A stretch of DNA of 64,000 bases from Thalassia testudinum (Eukaryota; Streptophyta; Magnoliopsida; Alismatales; Hydrocharitaceae), in the NCBI GenBank assembly GCA_037157565.1, contig JAZHRO010000012.1:2134501-2198500 (forward strand), written 5' to 3'. Below the pieces are notes generated by a model. It did no database searches, was not told the DNA's origin, and saw only the letters and a program-made list of their open reading frames with translations. Made by a program: the position numbers and the translations under genes. Of the stretch, positions 33,999 to 45,639 are shown piece by piece (the first letter of the stretch is position 1; each line of letters opens with the position of its first letter).

Positions 33999-35489
33999 TG
34001 ATTAGGCATGTTTCGCGTATTTAAAAATTGGGGTTAAGAGTAACCTGTCGTCGTAGTCGCAAAACTCGTCTATCAGATAATATTTATAATCGAAACTTGA
34101 AAAGTGAGTCTCGGGTCAAACACAGGAAGGAGAACGTTTGGTTTTATAAAAATCTACGTTTCGCTTTTTTTCTTTTTGTCGTTTTTATCTTTTCTAATTT
34201 TTTTTGGTTTTTAGCAAGCAAGAGATCAGGTCGATGAGTTCTAGCTAATCTACTTGCAAATATATAAGAGAGAGAGGGAGAGAAACAATCATCTATTTAT
34301 CAATGAATGTCTGTTACAACTACGAAAGTGGGAAATCTATACTACGAAAGAGAAAAAGATAGAAAGTGGTGAGAGAAACCCCCCTCAACGGTCTCTTAGA
34401 GGACGACTCGCTCTGAAGTCGCCTGGAGGAAGGTGGTGAGGAGCAAGATGAATGGGGACGGAGGGTGGGGCAGGACGACGTTGCGACGAGGATCTTCCCG
34501 AAGGGCAGTGAGAGGACGGCCACAGGATGCTCCACGAAGGGGGATGAGGGAAGGGAAAACTATTTGATTTTCTACTCTAGAGGAGCATCCCGGGCTTGGA
34601 ACAAGCTCTTTTTAGAGCCTCGGAGGTGGTGGGAGGAAGAAAGGAAGAGATGAAGAAAAATGGGAGGGGTAGGGGTCCTTTTATAGTGGAGGAAAGAATC
34701 AAATTCGTATATAGGACATTTAGTGACGGTCATAAACGTCGCTGAAGATCCATCATAAATGTCACTGAAGATCCCGCTCACTGGCCGCTACTGCTACACC
34801 GCTGGTGTGTGCATCACGCGCCCGTGTCGCCCGTGCACACGCGCTACGCGCCCACGTGCCCCGCGCTGCTGCTGCTGCTGCCTTGCGCGCCTGCACGCTG
34901 CGCGCTGTGCTGCTATTGCCTTATGCGCCAGTGCACTGCACTGCGTGCATGCCTCTGCACGCGTGCCTGCGCTGCTGTGAGCATGCAGTGGTGCGTGTGT
35001 GTGCATGGGCTGCCTAGGTTGCACCATGTGGCGCCACCTGGGCCGTCCATCTTCATTCCTTTGTGGGGGATGCTACAGAGGTCGGATTGAGTCGATTTTC
35101 ATGCCGTTGGGTTGCGATCGTCGACCCGAATCCATCCGTGCAGTCAGATTTGTTGTTTGACGCTCCAGATTGCATCACCTAGTCCCTCGGCCGTTGATCT
35201 TCCTTGAATTGCATATGGTGCTACGGGACTCCGATCAAGGCGATTTCGAAGGTGTTTGACTCCGATTGTCGTCCTGATTAAATCCATATGGTCGGATCGT
35301 CAATCCGAGGCTTTGAAATAAATATCCTTTTCTCCTAACCACAAAAAAGATACAATTAACCTAAATTATATCAACTACTTTAAATGCAGAATGATACATG
35401 CTATGCAATATTTATAACATGAAATGCAAATCTAAGCCTAGGAACAAGCATGAATAGGCATTTTAACCTAAATGGATGTGTCTACATCA
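33999..35489 (-). mobile_element. 3' LTR of element C
   Basis: The LTR is 1491 bp and runs TGATTAGG to CTACATCA. It contains a TATA box at 34677, a dyad around TTTAGTGACGG at 34718, a GC-rich segment of GC(T/G) repeats (34800-35000) and the 240-bp core shared with LTRs A and E (about 35060-35300). Confidence 0.9.
34677..34685 (-). promoter_or_regulatory. TATA box in the 3' LTR of C
   Basis: The minus strand reads TATAAAAGG; identical at 53479-53487 and in LTR E. Confidence 0.6.
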
Positions 35490-35501
35490 TACCCCCATGC
35501 C
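35490..35501 (-). other. Polypurine tract of element C
   Basis: The minus strand reads GGCATGGGGGTA directly before TGATGTAGAC. Confidence 0.85.
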
Positions 35502-36462
35502 TATCTTTTGCTAGTTCTTAACAAAGTTAAACTACATGCTATGTATAAAACCAAAATTAGGATTAGATTGCTTAGGCTTAAGTCGTCTATTAGCAATAAA
35601 AAATTTCAAGTAAGGTCCTAAACAACGAAAACTCAACAGTACCAGGGTGTCTGCCAAATGCAGACCGCCCAAGTCCTCGCCTTATTTGAAACGGGAAGAT
35701 ACATTTTTTGTTTTTCTTCTTTTCTTATTTTTTGTACTTTTGGAGTTTGAGAGTGTCGGGATAACTCTTTAAGGCTACCTAACCCGCTCAAGACTCGAAA
35801 AGGATTCTAAATGCTAAGCATCTTTGTGAAAGTGTGATAGATTCACAAAATGGCCATTAAGACGGACTTTAGGTTTCTATGACCCTAGATGACCTTGCCT
35901 AAAGGTTTATCTCTTCGATTGGTAGCTTTCTCCCTACTTCTTTTATTTATGGGGTCGACATAAGGGTGAACCCAGTATATATCTCCCCGGTTTATTCTAC
36001 TTCCCCGCTTCTTCTTTACGAGTTTTGGGAATTATTGTGCATTTTCGTGAGTTGGGCTCTAGACAATTGGCTAATGGGGTGTTACTTACGACCACTTGCC
36101 AACCATACTCGTGCGGTGAAGTGTTGCCTTATTATTTTATTTTTTTATTTTCTCCTTTTTCTATTTTTTTCTTTTCCTTTTGGGTGTTTCTTTTTCTTTT
36201 TTCTTTTTTTTCCTAAGTAGGTGGCTTCCGTTATTTAAGATTTACCTAAAGGTAGTACAAAGAAAATGGTTTTGTGGTTGGGCTCTGGACAACCGACCAA
36301 TGGGCTGTTACCCATGACAACTTGCTAGCCATACCACCCTAGTTGGTTCATTAGCTACCCAATTTCCGTAAAAACTACCGGAAAGTGAGTCTGTGCGAAT
36401 AGTGTGTAGATGCTTAAACTTAAAATCCCCTCAAATCAGAGGGCGGATTGATAAGTCGTATA
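35502..36462 (-). other. Internal non-coding segment of element C
   Basis: It resembles the 3' non-coding regions of Athila elements. About its first 220 bp (35490-35710) are homologous, in inverted orientation, to 51381-51608. T-rich near 36130-36220. The short frames are low-complexity. Confidence 0.65.
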
Positions 36463-36467
36463 CTTAT

Positions 36468-38701
36468 TGTTGATCGCGCGAAATCGATGTTTATAAAAGC
36501 TGCATCGTAGTATAGGTCGAAATTGCTCGAAAAACAGATAAAATTTATAACTCAAATAAAATCCGAGGTCGTTCGCTGGGAGTAAGTAGCAAATGTGAAT
36601 CTCAAGATCACAATATATAAGTAAAAGCTTAATTCAGAATGATAGATCAAGTAATCAAGTATCAATATGCAAAAATGAAGAGGGTAAAATGGTGATTTGA
36701 ATCACCAATTACCCTTATACAATATTTGCAAATAAATGCACAATATATAGCCTAAAACAGGAGAATTGGACGTCTGATGATAGGATCAGATGTCTTAAAC
36801 GTCTGATGCTACAGTGTTTTTCAAGAGACTTAAGGGTCTCTCTTCTCTGCTTCTGCCTTTAGTTCCCTTCTCTTCTTCACTTGTGTGCACAACCCCTTCT
36901 TTTTGCTCCTTTCTTTCTTTCTTTGCTTCCTTCTCTTCTTCACAACTCTTCTACAACCTTTCTTCTCCTTGTGACCAAGTGTCGCATAAGTGCCAGTGAG
37001 AGAAAAACCCCCTTGCCCCCATGCTCTCTCTCTTTCTTTCTCTCTCTGGGTTCTGCTCTCCCAGAGCCTTGTACAGTAATGGGTAATCGGGTAAACGGGG
37101 ATCTGCGTACCTGGGACCAGGGCTGCGGGTGTGGGTCGTAACCGAGGTGTGAGTACAGGTTAGGTGGGTTGAGTGAGTGCGGGTGAGCGGGAACCTCACC
37201 CCCAGTGACTTGAGGTGAACAGCTTAGATGACTTTTTCATCTTATATTGCTTCAGCTGCTCTGCCATTTCCGATATGGCACTATCCTCCTCAGCTTTCCT
37301 CTTCACACGTGCTGCTGTTGAAAATGAGTCTAATTGATGCAACTACTACCGATGATACCTGCAATTGACACCCTGGAACTCTTCCTGGACATAATCCGCA
37401 ATGCCTGGAGCTTCCACCTGGGCTTGCAAGACCTGAAGAGAGCTTCAAGCTTCGCTCGAAGCTCTGCGGCAATGGCGGATGAAGCTTAAAACCTGAAACT
37501 CAAAAGACGAACTTTCCACCCTGTTAAAAGCATTCAAAGTTTTGCCGGATGACGACAAACGTAACCGTGGTGTTGCAGGGGTGATTGGTGGAGTGAGGAT
37601 GTCTGACGACCTCGGAATGTGCGTGCGGAAGCATGCATGTCGGGTGGAGTGTTTGAGAGGCCAATCCCCTCAATTACTTGAGGGGTTTTGGTCTCTAGGT
37701 CGAGGCGGAGATAGTGGGATGATCGGGGAGTCGTTGGTGGTATGTAGTGGTCTCTAGGGCGAGATGTGCCTCACCGGAGGGTTCGCTGGAGGTGGAAGGG
37801 ATGATGATGAACGAGCGGTGTAGTGGTCGCAACTGAGTGTGGTTGGTGTGTGAATGAAGTAGAGGAGTTAGGGAATTTATCTAGGAGGATGGCAGACGAT
37901 GGGGAGTAGAGGCAATGCCGATTGTGGTATCATCGGCGTTGGGGAAGAAGGTGCTCCGGTGGGTGGGAATCGACGAGCAAGATAGAGGAAGAGGCATCGG
38001 TGGGTACAGCACAACACGGAGGAGAATGAGGAAGATGAATCCGCTGCCAGTATTGCGAGTGGACGAAGTATGAAGTCGGAGGAGCTCGCCGAACATCGAG
38101 GAGCTTCGGCCAGATGAGGAGAGACAAGTCAAGGGTGATTCCGGTCGAATTCGAGCGTAGAGAGAACGTTCTGACCCGGGGGTTCTTTTATAGGTCTCTA
38201 GAGGACGATGAAAGCTTGGGAACCAAGCTTTTCAAGCTTGGAAGGCCGCTGGAGTTGAAAACCTATGAGATACCCGAATCTCTTATGCGTTCGCATGAGA
38301 AATTGAGAAGGTTGTTGGGTTCAAGATCATATTCGTTGGAAAGAGAATTTCTCAAGGAATCTCCCTTCCAATTTTGGAAGGGATTCATTGATTAGAGGAG
38401 TTCTCTTCAATCAAACTTCGCATCTTGATCCTGCCTGAGTCTTTTCTCCCACACACATGCCCTTAACTTTCAAAAATCCTTACAAAAGGCACATTTGACC
38501 TTTATTCAGCCCCTCTGGAAACCTATGGTTATTCTGTTTTCATGATAGAAAGGTAAATTTGCAGAAATAACCCTATTCTCTTATTTTCTTCTCAAATCAG
38601 TGTTTTGTGCCCTTAAGACCTTCTGATGGATATGTAGGAGCTCTTATTCACTTAATCAGATCAAACTAAGCTACTTATGGCTCATGATGGTGTTCCCATT
38701 A
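36468..38701 (-). mobile_element. 3' LTR of element D
   Basis: 2234 bp, about 440 bp shorter than the 5' LTR, and carrying a 70-75-bp segment (38414-38484) that is inverted relative to it. The outer end is TTCCCATTA where the 5' LTR has TTCTCATCA. Confidence 0.9.
38185..38192 (-). promoter_or_regulatory. TATA box in the 3' LTR of D
   Basis: The minus strand reads TATAAAAG, conserved at 50418-50425. Confidence 0.55.
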
Positions 38702-38712
38702 TACCCCCATGC
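38702..38712 (-). other. Polypurine tract of element D
   Basis: The minus strand reads GCATGGGGGTA directly before the LTR. Confidence 0.85.
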
Positions 38713-39156
38713 CTAGCTTTTGCTAGTCCCCTAGTAAAACTATCTGAATCGAAGCAATTATCTAGGTCAGATTTAACTGTCGAGGTGCCCTACTAAGTCG
38801 CATCTCTAGGAATCAGATCTTAATACCAACAATCGGCCTAGAGGTACTCAAGTACCAACTCAGATCCAGACCTGACTAGCATTCTCCTTAGTCCTCCGTG
38901 AAGGTTTCTAAGATTGCAGGAACTATCCTAAGGCTCGTTGGACCCAGCGGTTAAAGCACCCGTGCTTGAAACATGGTTACTCTGGTTCAATTTGCCAGTG
39001 CATTTTGTAGGGGAGAGATTAGGAGATTTTCATTTGTGGAGAACTTTCTCGCTCTTTTCTTTTTATTATATTTTTTTGTAGATTCATCCTTGGATTAGCC
39101 CTAAACACAGTCTGTATTGGATTCCTTGTCCCCACCATCAATCCTTGCAAGGTTCC

Positions 39157-39310
39157 TGGCATTCGATGCTTCGAGATAGCACCGCCTATGGCAACCTCCA
39201 TAACCTTGGCTTTTGAGACTTCGAGATAGTGCCCCCCATGACGTTCTATAGCTAAATCCAGACCCTGGCAATTGAGATTTCGGGGATAATCCTGCCCATG
39301 GCATCTAAAC
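39157..39310. repeat. Three imperfect repeats of about 55 bp
   Basis: Each unit has TTCGAGATAG or TTCGGGGATA followed by CC(G/C)CC(T/C)ATG and CC; spacing varies slightly. Only the D copy shows them. Confidence 0.5.
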
Positions 39311-39998
39311 CAGCACAAGATTCTTACATGCCCTCGATAGGATATTTAGATATCCTAGGAGACAAGCATCGAGGAGACAATATGATATTACGCATCTTCG
39401 AGGGAAAATTTCTTGCCTCTCCACACCGAGAACTCATCCAAATCAACTTGTGTTCACTCCTAATCTAGATCTTAGGACCATTTTCAGAATAGATTAAATG
39501 CCCTTTGGCAAGATTTCATGATTAAAGCGCACTGAGCCAGACTATGTGTGATTTAGGGTGCTTAAGTTACCGAGTCTCGCAAGCCAGAGGTCAATTAACA
39601 GGGCTGAGTACTCCCTAAACCCTAGACCTAATACACAAGCATTGCATTTTCCCGAACCTCTTGAGGATTAATCCGAATCATGACAAGTAGGTGAATGATT
39701 AAATCAAAATCGATCCAAGAGGCCTAAGGTTGGTATTCGCCACTAATCCTTTAAGTTTTAACCTTTCAGGACTTAATTCATCATTCGATCCAACCTAGAA
39801 GATGGGTAGGTTCCAAATTGTTTCTAAGGGGCTCAATTTTTTCTTTTTCTTTGTGCTTCAATCTTTTCATTTTCTCTAAAAATGTCTCCTCTTTTTCCTT
39901 AACCTCCTTCATTTATTTTTTCATTTTTGGAATATGTAATTTTTTTGATGAAATCCTTTCTTGTGAAGTGATTCTCACAGCGTTTTGCACTTTATTAA

Positions 39999-40010
39999 CC
40001 CCCCCCCCCC
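39999..40010 (-). other. Second PPT-like G-tract in element D
   Basis: Twelve C on the plus strand followed by ATGTCTATGATTTGCAATG, so CAT plus a G run on the minus strand. It is about 1.3 kb from the 3' LTR, comparable to element A (1.5 kb). Confidence 0.45.
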
Positions 40011-40246
40011 ATGTCTATGATTTGCAATGTCCCCATTGTAAATTAGCTGGGATCGATTCAGCTTAGATCGGACAATAGAATAGGTTTAGGTGGGTGGACA
40101 GGTCAGAATGACTGTTGCGAACGATTTCATGCTCTGGTACGGGTACCAGAGGTTGAGTCAGTTGTTCTAATGGACGAACCCTAAAGTGCAATATGAGTTC
40201 AGCATGAGATATGTCAAGAAGGGTTTCGGGTTTTTAAAAAAGTTGA

Positions 40247-40270
40247 CAGGTTGCCTCCTGTTAAGCGCTT
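40247..40270 (-). other. Conserved post-pol block (element D)
   Basis: The minus strand reads AAGCGCTTAACAGGAGGCAACCTG, just downstream of the integrase end. I recall a similar GCGCTT...GGGAGGCAACCC block after pol in other plant Athila-like elements; that is memory, not a search. Confidence 0.5.
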
Positions 40271-40299
40271 AGTTTAATGCCATCAGTTGGGCGTAATAT

Positions 40300-41030
40300 G
40301 CTCAGGGAGAATGGAGATCAAAAGACACCTCAGCCAAGTTTCTATTGGTGAGTTCAATGAACGGCTTAAGTCGCTGGCCATTCACAATGAAAGATTCAGA
40401 ATCAAGGCTGGGTTGACTGATTTCAACGACTCCATTTCCAAAAATACGTCGGATAAGATATGGTTCAATCCATTTTGATCTGAGTTTGCCAGGGAAGAGT
40501 TTTAGCTTGGCATCAAAGAGTAGGACCTTTTGACCAAGATGAAAGATCTTTCCGGATATGTGCTTGCCATGAAAGGCCTTAACCCGTTATTTGTAAATTC
40601 GTGAGTTCTCGTATGCATCATTGCGTAGTTCATCGATCTCATTTATTTGAAGTTGTCTGTGGGTTCCAGCCTTACACTTCCGTACTGTCTAATAGGCTTT
40701 GTGCTCCAATTCGACGGGAAGGTGACACGCCTTTCCGTACACCAGTCTGAAGGGAGATGTGCCTAATTGGGTCTTGTGGGTAGTTCTATAAGCTCACAAA
40801 GCCTTCGAAAGTCGGGACGACCAATCTTTCTTGTCAAGTTGAACAGTGACCTGAAGGATTTTCTTGATCTCCCGATTTGAAAGCTCAGTTAGACCGTTAG
40901 TTTGTTGGTGATAAGGAGTTGAGATTCTATGCGACACCCCATACTTGGTCATTGGTGATTTAAGCTGAGTGTTCGTGAAATGGGTCCCTCCATCAGAGAT
41001 AATGGCGCGTGGGATATCGAACCACAAAAA
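40300..41030 (-). pseudogene. Integrase of element D, C-terminal part
   Basis: The frame 41027-40794 starts FDIPRAIISDGGTHF and continues HRISTPYHQQTNGLTELSNREIKKI, giving the second D and the E of the triad. After frame changes come the C-terminal LFDAKLKLFPGKLRSKW-like block and NGQRLKPFI. Its N-terminal half lies beyond solo LTR E. Confidence 0.85.
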
Positions 41031-41773
41031 GATGTTGTTGAACGCTGCGGACCTACGCTAACGTGTTCGGTTTTGGAAAACCTATCGTTGTAGTTCGAAA
41101 GCGAAGGATTCGTGTTCAACAAATAAAATTTATACCGAAATTAAAATTCCGGGTCGAACACAGGTCGGCGAACGTTTGATTTAAAAACTTCGCGTTTCGT
41201 TTTTATTTTGTCACGAAGAAATTCAATTTAAACTATCTAAGTATCTACAACCAATAGAAGAGAGAGAAAGTAAGAGAGAGAGAGAGAATACTACACATGG
41301 AAATCAAAATGAGATGTAGAATAGACAAGGAATTTTTCATAAAAGAGATCGTTTGTTACAACTAGAAAGCATAAAATAATTACTCTAGAAAGCATTAAAA
41401 GAATGGAGGGAGAAATGTCCTCCTCAACGATCGCTCGGAGGATGAATAGACTACTCTAGAAAGTAGTAAATCTATACTAGAAAGCAGTAAAAAGAATAGG
41501 GAGAGAGAGAATCCTCCTCTACGGTCGCTTGGAGGACGAGCCGGACGGAACGACGCCTGGACGAAGGAGGACGAAGTGGGACGAAGGAGGACGAAGCAGA
41601 AGAACGGGGACGGAGCAGCACGCCGTCGTCGTCGCGGGATCCACTTTCGAAGGGGGACGAAAATTTGGACTTTATCTCGCGAGAAGCATCCCGGGTGTGG
41701 GACAAGCTTCTCTTGAGCTTTGGAGAGGTAGAGAGGAGAAGGAAGGGATGAAAATTTCGTATGGAGGGGGTCT

Positions 41774-41782
41774 CCTTTTATA
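41774..41782 (-). promoter_or_regulatory. TATA box of LTR E
   Basis: The minus strand reads TATAAAAGG, downstream of the dyads at 41840, 41954 and 42246. Confidence 0.6.
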
Positions 41783-41839
41783 GTTGCAAGGAGTGGGGGC
41801 AAAATGGACATTACACTTTCAAAACAATAAATGAGGGGT

Positions 41840-41869
41840 CTTTAGTGACGGATAAATCCGTCGCTAAAG
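41840..41869. repeat. CTTTAGTGACGG hairpin dyad in LTR E
   Basis: CTTTAGTGACGG and CCGTCGCTAAAG are near-perfect inverted repeats around a 6-base spacer. Versions occur at 34718 and 53518 (LTR C) and 52456 (inverted LTR). Confidence 0.75.
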
Positions 41870-41953
41870 CCCTCAACGTGGGCGTAGCCTCCGCGCCCAC
41901 GCGCGCCTGCTCAGTTGCCCGCGCGTAACGCCTACGCACGTCCGCGAAATCTC

Positions 41954-41981
41954 AGCCGTTCGATCGTGAGATCGGACGGCT
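41954..41981. repeat. AGCCGTTCGATC / GATCGGACGGCT dyad
   Basis: A 28-bp dyad with one mismatch around GTGA. Related GATCGGAC dyads occur at matching places in family-A LTRs (about 4890, 18175 and 26690). Confidence 0.75.
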
Positions 41982-42245
41982 TAAAAGCGCGCCTTCACTG
42001 CTGCCGCTCGCCCGCCTGCGCGTACGATCGCGCGTTCACGCGCGCGTCCAATCGCGCGTCGGCGCTATCGGGCGCACGCGACCGCACGATCTTCATCCGA
42101 CGCTCCACGCACTTCAATCACCCGCGCCTCCAATCTCCTCGCCGCGGCTCGAACTCGCACCCCGCGCTCGCGTAAGCGCGCTCGACCGCTGCGCTGCGGG
42201 GCGTGGATGGTCGAGCGCATGTTTTAAGCGCTGGGCGGCCACAGT

Positions 42246-42265
42246 CGTTGGATCGAGATCCAACG
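42246..42265. repeat. CGTTGGATC / GATCCAACG palindrome
   Basis: Perfect 9-bp arms around GA. Counterparts lie in family A (5203, 18483, 27002) and in the inverted LTR (51942). Confidence 0.75.
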
Positions 42266-42805
42266 GCGGAGAGGAGATGGGTGCGCGGTCTTCACAAGGT
42301 GCGTGCGGCCGTATGGGCGGCTGAGATGGCGCCACGTGGCGCCATCTTGGCCGTCCATCTTCTGGAAGTTGTAGATGGTGCCACGGATGTCGGATTGACT
42401 CGATTTTTGTGTCGTTGGACTGCGATCGTCGATCCGAATTCATCCGTGCGGTCGGATTTGTCATCTGAAGTGCGGATTTACACCATCCTGGCCCTTGATC
42501 TTCTAGGGTTCCCCGATCTCTATCTGATGCTACGGATGCCTGATTAGGGCGATCTTGGAGTCGTTGAACTCCAATCGTTGCCCTGATCACATCCATACGG
42601 TTGGATCTTTGATCCGAGGCCCCGATAAAATATTTGCCCTGTCCAAGCACATAAAAGGAGGCAATTAACCTCCATTTTATTCAAACTACTCTAAATGCAA
42701 GATGATGCATGTTATGCAATATTTATATCATGAAATGCAATCCTATGCTTAAGAACATGCATATATAGACATTTTAAGTAGTGTAAATGTGTTTACATCA
42801 GATGT

Positions 42806-43900
42806 TCTGGTGAATGAATTTGATTACCACCTTATGATCGTTAGTTCGGGTCGGGATGGCGTCGATCGATTTGGACACGTAGTCCACAGTGAGAAGAATG
42901 TACTCGAAGTCGTTCGAGATAGGGAAGGGTCCCATGAAATCAATCCCCCAAATATCGAAGATTTTGCATACAAGGATCGGCTGTAAAGGCAACATATTGT
43001 GGTGGCTCATGTTGCCTAAGGTCTGGCAACGAATGCATGCCTTACAATGATTGTATGCATCCTTGAAAATTGTGGGCCAGTAAAAGCCACACTGGAGGAC
43101 TTTTGCTGCAGTTTTATGTCCGGAGAAGTGTCCGCCGCAGGCCTGGTCATGGCAGAAGGACAAAATGTCCTGAATTTCTACTTTTGGGATGCAACGTTTG
43201 ATGATCTGATTAGCACCAATGCGGAAGAGGTATGGGTCTTCCCAGATGTAGTACTTAGCATCGGAAAGAAATTTGTCCTTCTTGGCCTTCAGCCAGTCAG
43301 ACGGGATCTGATGTGGCGCCAAGTGGTTTACCAAATCAGTGAACCAAGGAAGTCCCGTACTGATAGTCAGGTGGTGCTCATCAGGAAAGTGTTCGGTGAT
43401 GGGTCCGAAAGGGTTGATAATGTCAGAAGGAAGGTGGGATAAGTGGTCAGCTACCACGTTCTTCTTTCCCGCCTTGTCGTGAATCTCGAGGTCAAATTCT
43501 TGCAACAGCAAGATCCAGCGGATTAGTCGAGGTTTCACGTCCTTCGCAAGAAGGTGCCTTACTGCAGTGTGATCCCAATATATAATGACGCGGGACCCCA
43601 GAAGATAGGAGCTGAATTTCTCTAGGCCAAATACTACAGCCAGCAAGTCTTTCTCACTAACCGTGTAGTTACGCTGAGCCTCGTCCAATGTCTTGTTGGC
43701 ATAGTAGATGACCACTGGTTTCCCGTCAACTTTCTGCCCAAGCACCGCACCCACTGCGTAGTCAGATGCATCGCACATGATCTTAAAGGGTAGAGACTAG
43801 TCAGGGGATTGCAGAATTGGTGCTTGAGTAACTCGACCACGTAAACTTTCAAATGCTTGAGTGCACTCCTCGGCGATCTCAAAGGGGACATCCTTTGAGA
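42806..43900 (-). pseudogene. RNase H and integrase N-terminus of element D
   Basis: A 326-codon frame. RNase H: CDASDYAVGAVLGQ, YANKTLDEAQRNYTVSEKDL, then IYWDHTAVRHLL (the D of the YTDH block follows W). Then QEFDLEIHDKAGKKNVVADHLSHL. Integrase zinc domain: CHDQACGGHFSGHKTAAKVL and CKACIRCQ, then DIWGIDFMGPFP and LLTVDYVSK with the first D of the triad. The frame continues across solo LTR E at 41030. This is the best-preserved coding stretch in the window. Confidence 0.95.
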
Positions 43901-43979
43901 GAAGATTAGTCAAGGGGTGCGTGATTTTTGAAAAATCGGGAATGAATCGGTAGTAAAAATGGATGTGTCCCAGAAAGGA

Positions 43980-44680
43980 TCAGATGTCTTTGACTGAGCT
44001 AGGCATAGGGAGTTTAGAAATCAGATTTACCTTGGCTCGATCAACCTGGATGACTTTTTCAGAAATAAGATGTCCCAGAACAATTTCCTCAGGTACCATG
44101 AAGTGGTTCTTTTCCAGGAAAGAACCAAATTCACATTGATGCACCACCTGAGGATTTGGACCAAGTGCAGGAGGCAATCATCAAATGATTCTCCAAATAC
44201 CGAGAAGTCATCCATGAAGACCTCAAGGTACTCACCTACCATATCTGAGAATATAGCAAGCATGCACTAATGAAAAGTAGCGAGTGCATTGCAGAGACCA
44301 AAGGGCATCCTATGGAACGCATACATCCCGTAGGGGTAGGTGAAGGTGGTATTCTCCTGATCCTCAGGATTGATTGCCACTTGATTGTAACCGGAGTACC
44401 CGTCCAAGAAGCAGAAGAATCGATTTCCCGCTAGTTTCTCAAGTATTTGATAAATGAACACTAGTGGGAAATGATCCTTCTTCGTGGAGGCATTTAGTCT
44501 TCTGTAATCAATGCAGACTCTCCACGAGTTCACTATACGAGTTGGTATGGTTTCTCCGATTTCAGTTGTGATCACGGTGAGTCCTGCCTTCTTAGGCAAA
44601 ACTTGGATGGGACTCGCCAAACAATTGTCGGAGATCGAGTAGATGATCCCTACATCTAACCACTTTATGATCTTTTTCAT
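43980..44680 (-). pseudogene. Reverse transcriptase of element D
   Basis: The upper frame (44680-44267) has IIYSISDN, VLPKKAGLTVITTE, RVCIDYRRLN, DHFPLVFIYQILEKLAGN, CFLDGYSGYNQV and PFGLCNALATFH, then a stop. The next frame (44263-44027) has VFMDDFSVFGESFDDC. A further shift leads to VPEEIVLGHLISEKV. The catalytic DD is intact. Confidence 0.9.
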
Positions 44681-44699
44681 GACCTCCTGCAGATTTGGA

Positions 44700-45622
44700 T
44701 TTAGGCGTCTCTACATTTCACGGGAAGGTCATGCGTCTTCTTTGATGTAAATGTGGTGCGTGCAATATGAAGGGCTAATTCCAGTCAGATCATCGAGAGT
44801 CCAACCAATGGCTCTTCGATGCTGCTGGAGGATAGAAATCAGACGTGTTTCCTGATTAGAGGTAAGGTGGGAGTTGATGATCACAGGAAAGGTCTGATTT
44901 GAACCCAAGAAAACATACTTGAGATGGTCAGGGAGGGGTTTCAATTCCATGACTGGATTTTCAGCAGCAGGTGGTTCAGGGTGAGGATCAGGAGTGATGG
45001 TAGGAGCCAAGAATGTATCTAGGTCTAGTTCGGGCTCCTCTGGGTGTGGGTTTTGATCTTCTTGTGGTTGACTAGTAGAGATAAGTGGGCTTTCCTCAAT
45101 ACAAGTGTCTTCAACCACTGTCTTGATATCGCAAATCTGTTCGATAACCCCACAATTGATTCCTCCTTGGGCCTTAAAGATGTCGATCTTTACTATCTCA
45201 TTTTCGAATTTCAACTCAATTTAGCCCTCCTCTCAATTGATATTGGCCCTAGCTGTGGCCAAGAAAGGTCTCCATAGAATGATCGGTGTGTTTTTCAGGT
45301 TCTCTGGGGCATCTATATCTAAGACTATAAAATCCACCGGGAAGTAGAAATCCTGAACCCTAACAATGACATCCTCAAGAACTCCTTTAGGTGACTTAAT
45401 AGATCGATATGCCAACTACAATGTCACCTCTGTCAATTTGAGCTCAGATTCCTCAAGATGGTCAAGTAGGGATGTAGGTATGAGGTTTATGGAGGCTCCT
45501 AGGTCCAATAATGCTCTATCAAATTGGATATCACCGATTGTATAGGAAATCAGGAGTGTACCTAGATCTTTTGCCTTAGGTGGGAGCTTACTCAAAATGA
45601 TGGAGTTGGCTTGCTCCGACAA
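44700..45622 (-). pseudogene. Protease and linker of element D
   Basis: Protease (45622-45233): AKDLGTLLISYTIG, then ALLDLGASINLIPTSLL with the active-site D intact, an internal stop, and VIVRVQDFYFPVDFIVLDID, then PIILWRPFLATARANIN. Linker (45214-44729): MELKPLPDHLKYVFLG, FPVIINSHLTSNQETRLI, AIGWTLDDLTGISP and CTHHIYIKEDA. Confidence 0.9.
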
Positions 45623-45639
45623 TACGATCGGGCTCCCGT

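Larger units (their letters stand above)
38713..40246 (-). other. 3' non-coding region of element D
   Basis: No coherent frame. It holds a tRNA-like segment (about 38940-39003), three imperfect repeats of about 55 bp (39157-39310) and the 12-C run at 39999. I see no env-like gene. Confidence 0.65.
41036..42800 (-). mobile_element. Solo LTR of family E
   Basis: 1765 bp, TGTTGAACG to TTTACATCA, flanked by a perfect TSD GATGT (41031-41035 and 42801-42805). Removing it rejoins the integrase frame between KFIHQNI and FLWFDIPRAI. It shares a core of about 240 bp with LTRs A and C and is still very rich in CG dinucleotides at 41870-42200. Confidence 0.95.

Noticed and set aside
34759..35090. Overlapping plus-strand frames rich in Ala, Cys, Arg
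   Set aside because: Produced by GCT/CGC repeats in LTR C, with similar frames on the minus strand; the 5' LTR copy does not keep them.
41395..41811. 138-codon minus-strand frame in solo LTR E
   Set aside because: Serine- and arginine-rich translation of the GA-rich LTR leader, without domain resemblance.
42114..42650. 178-codon minus-strand frame in solo LTR E
   Set aside because: It runs through the CG-rich U3 and shared LTR core and has no counterpart in LTRs A and C.
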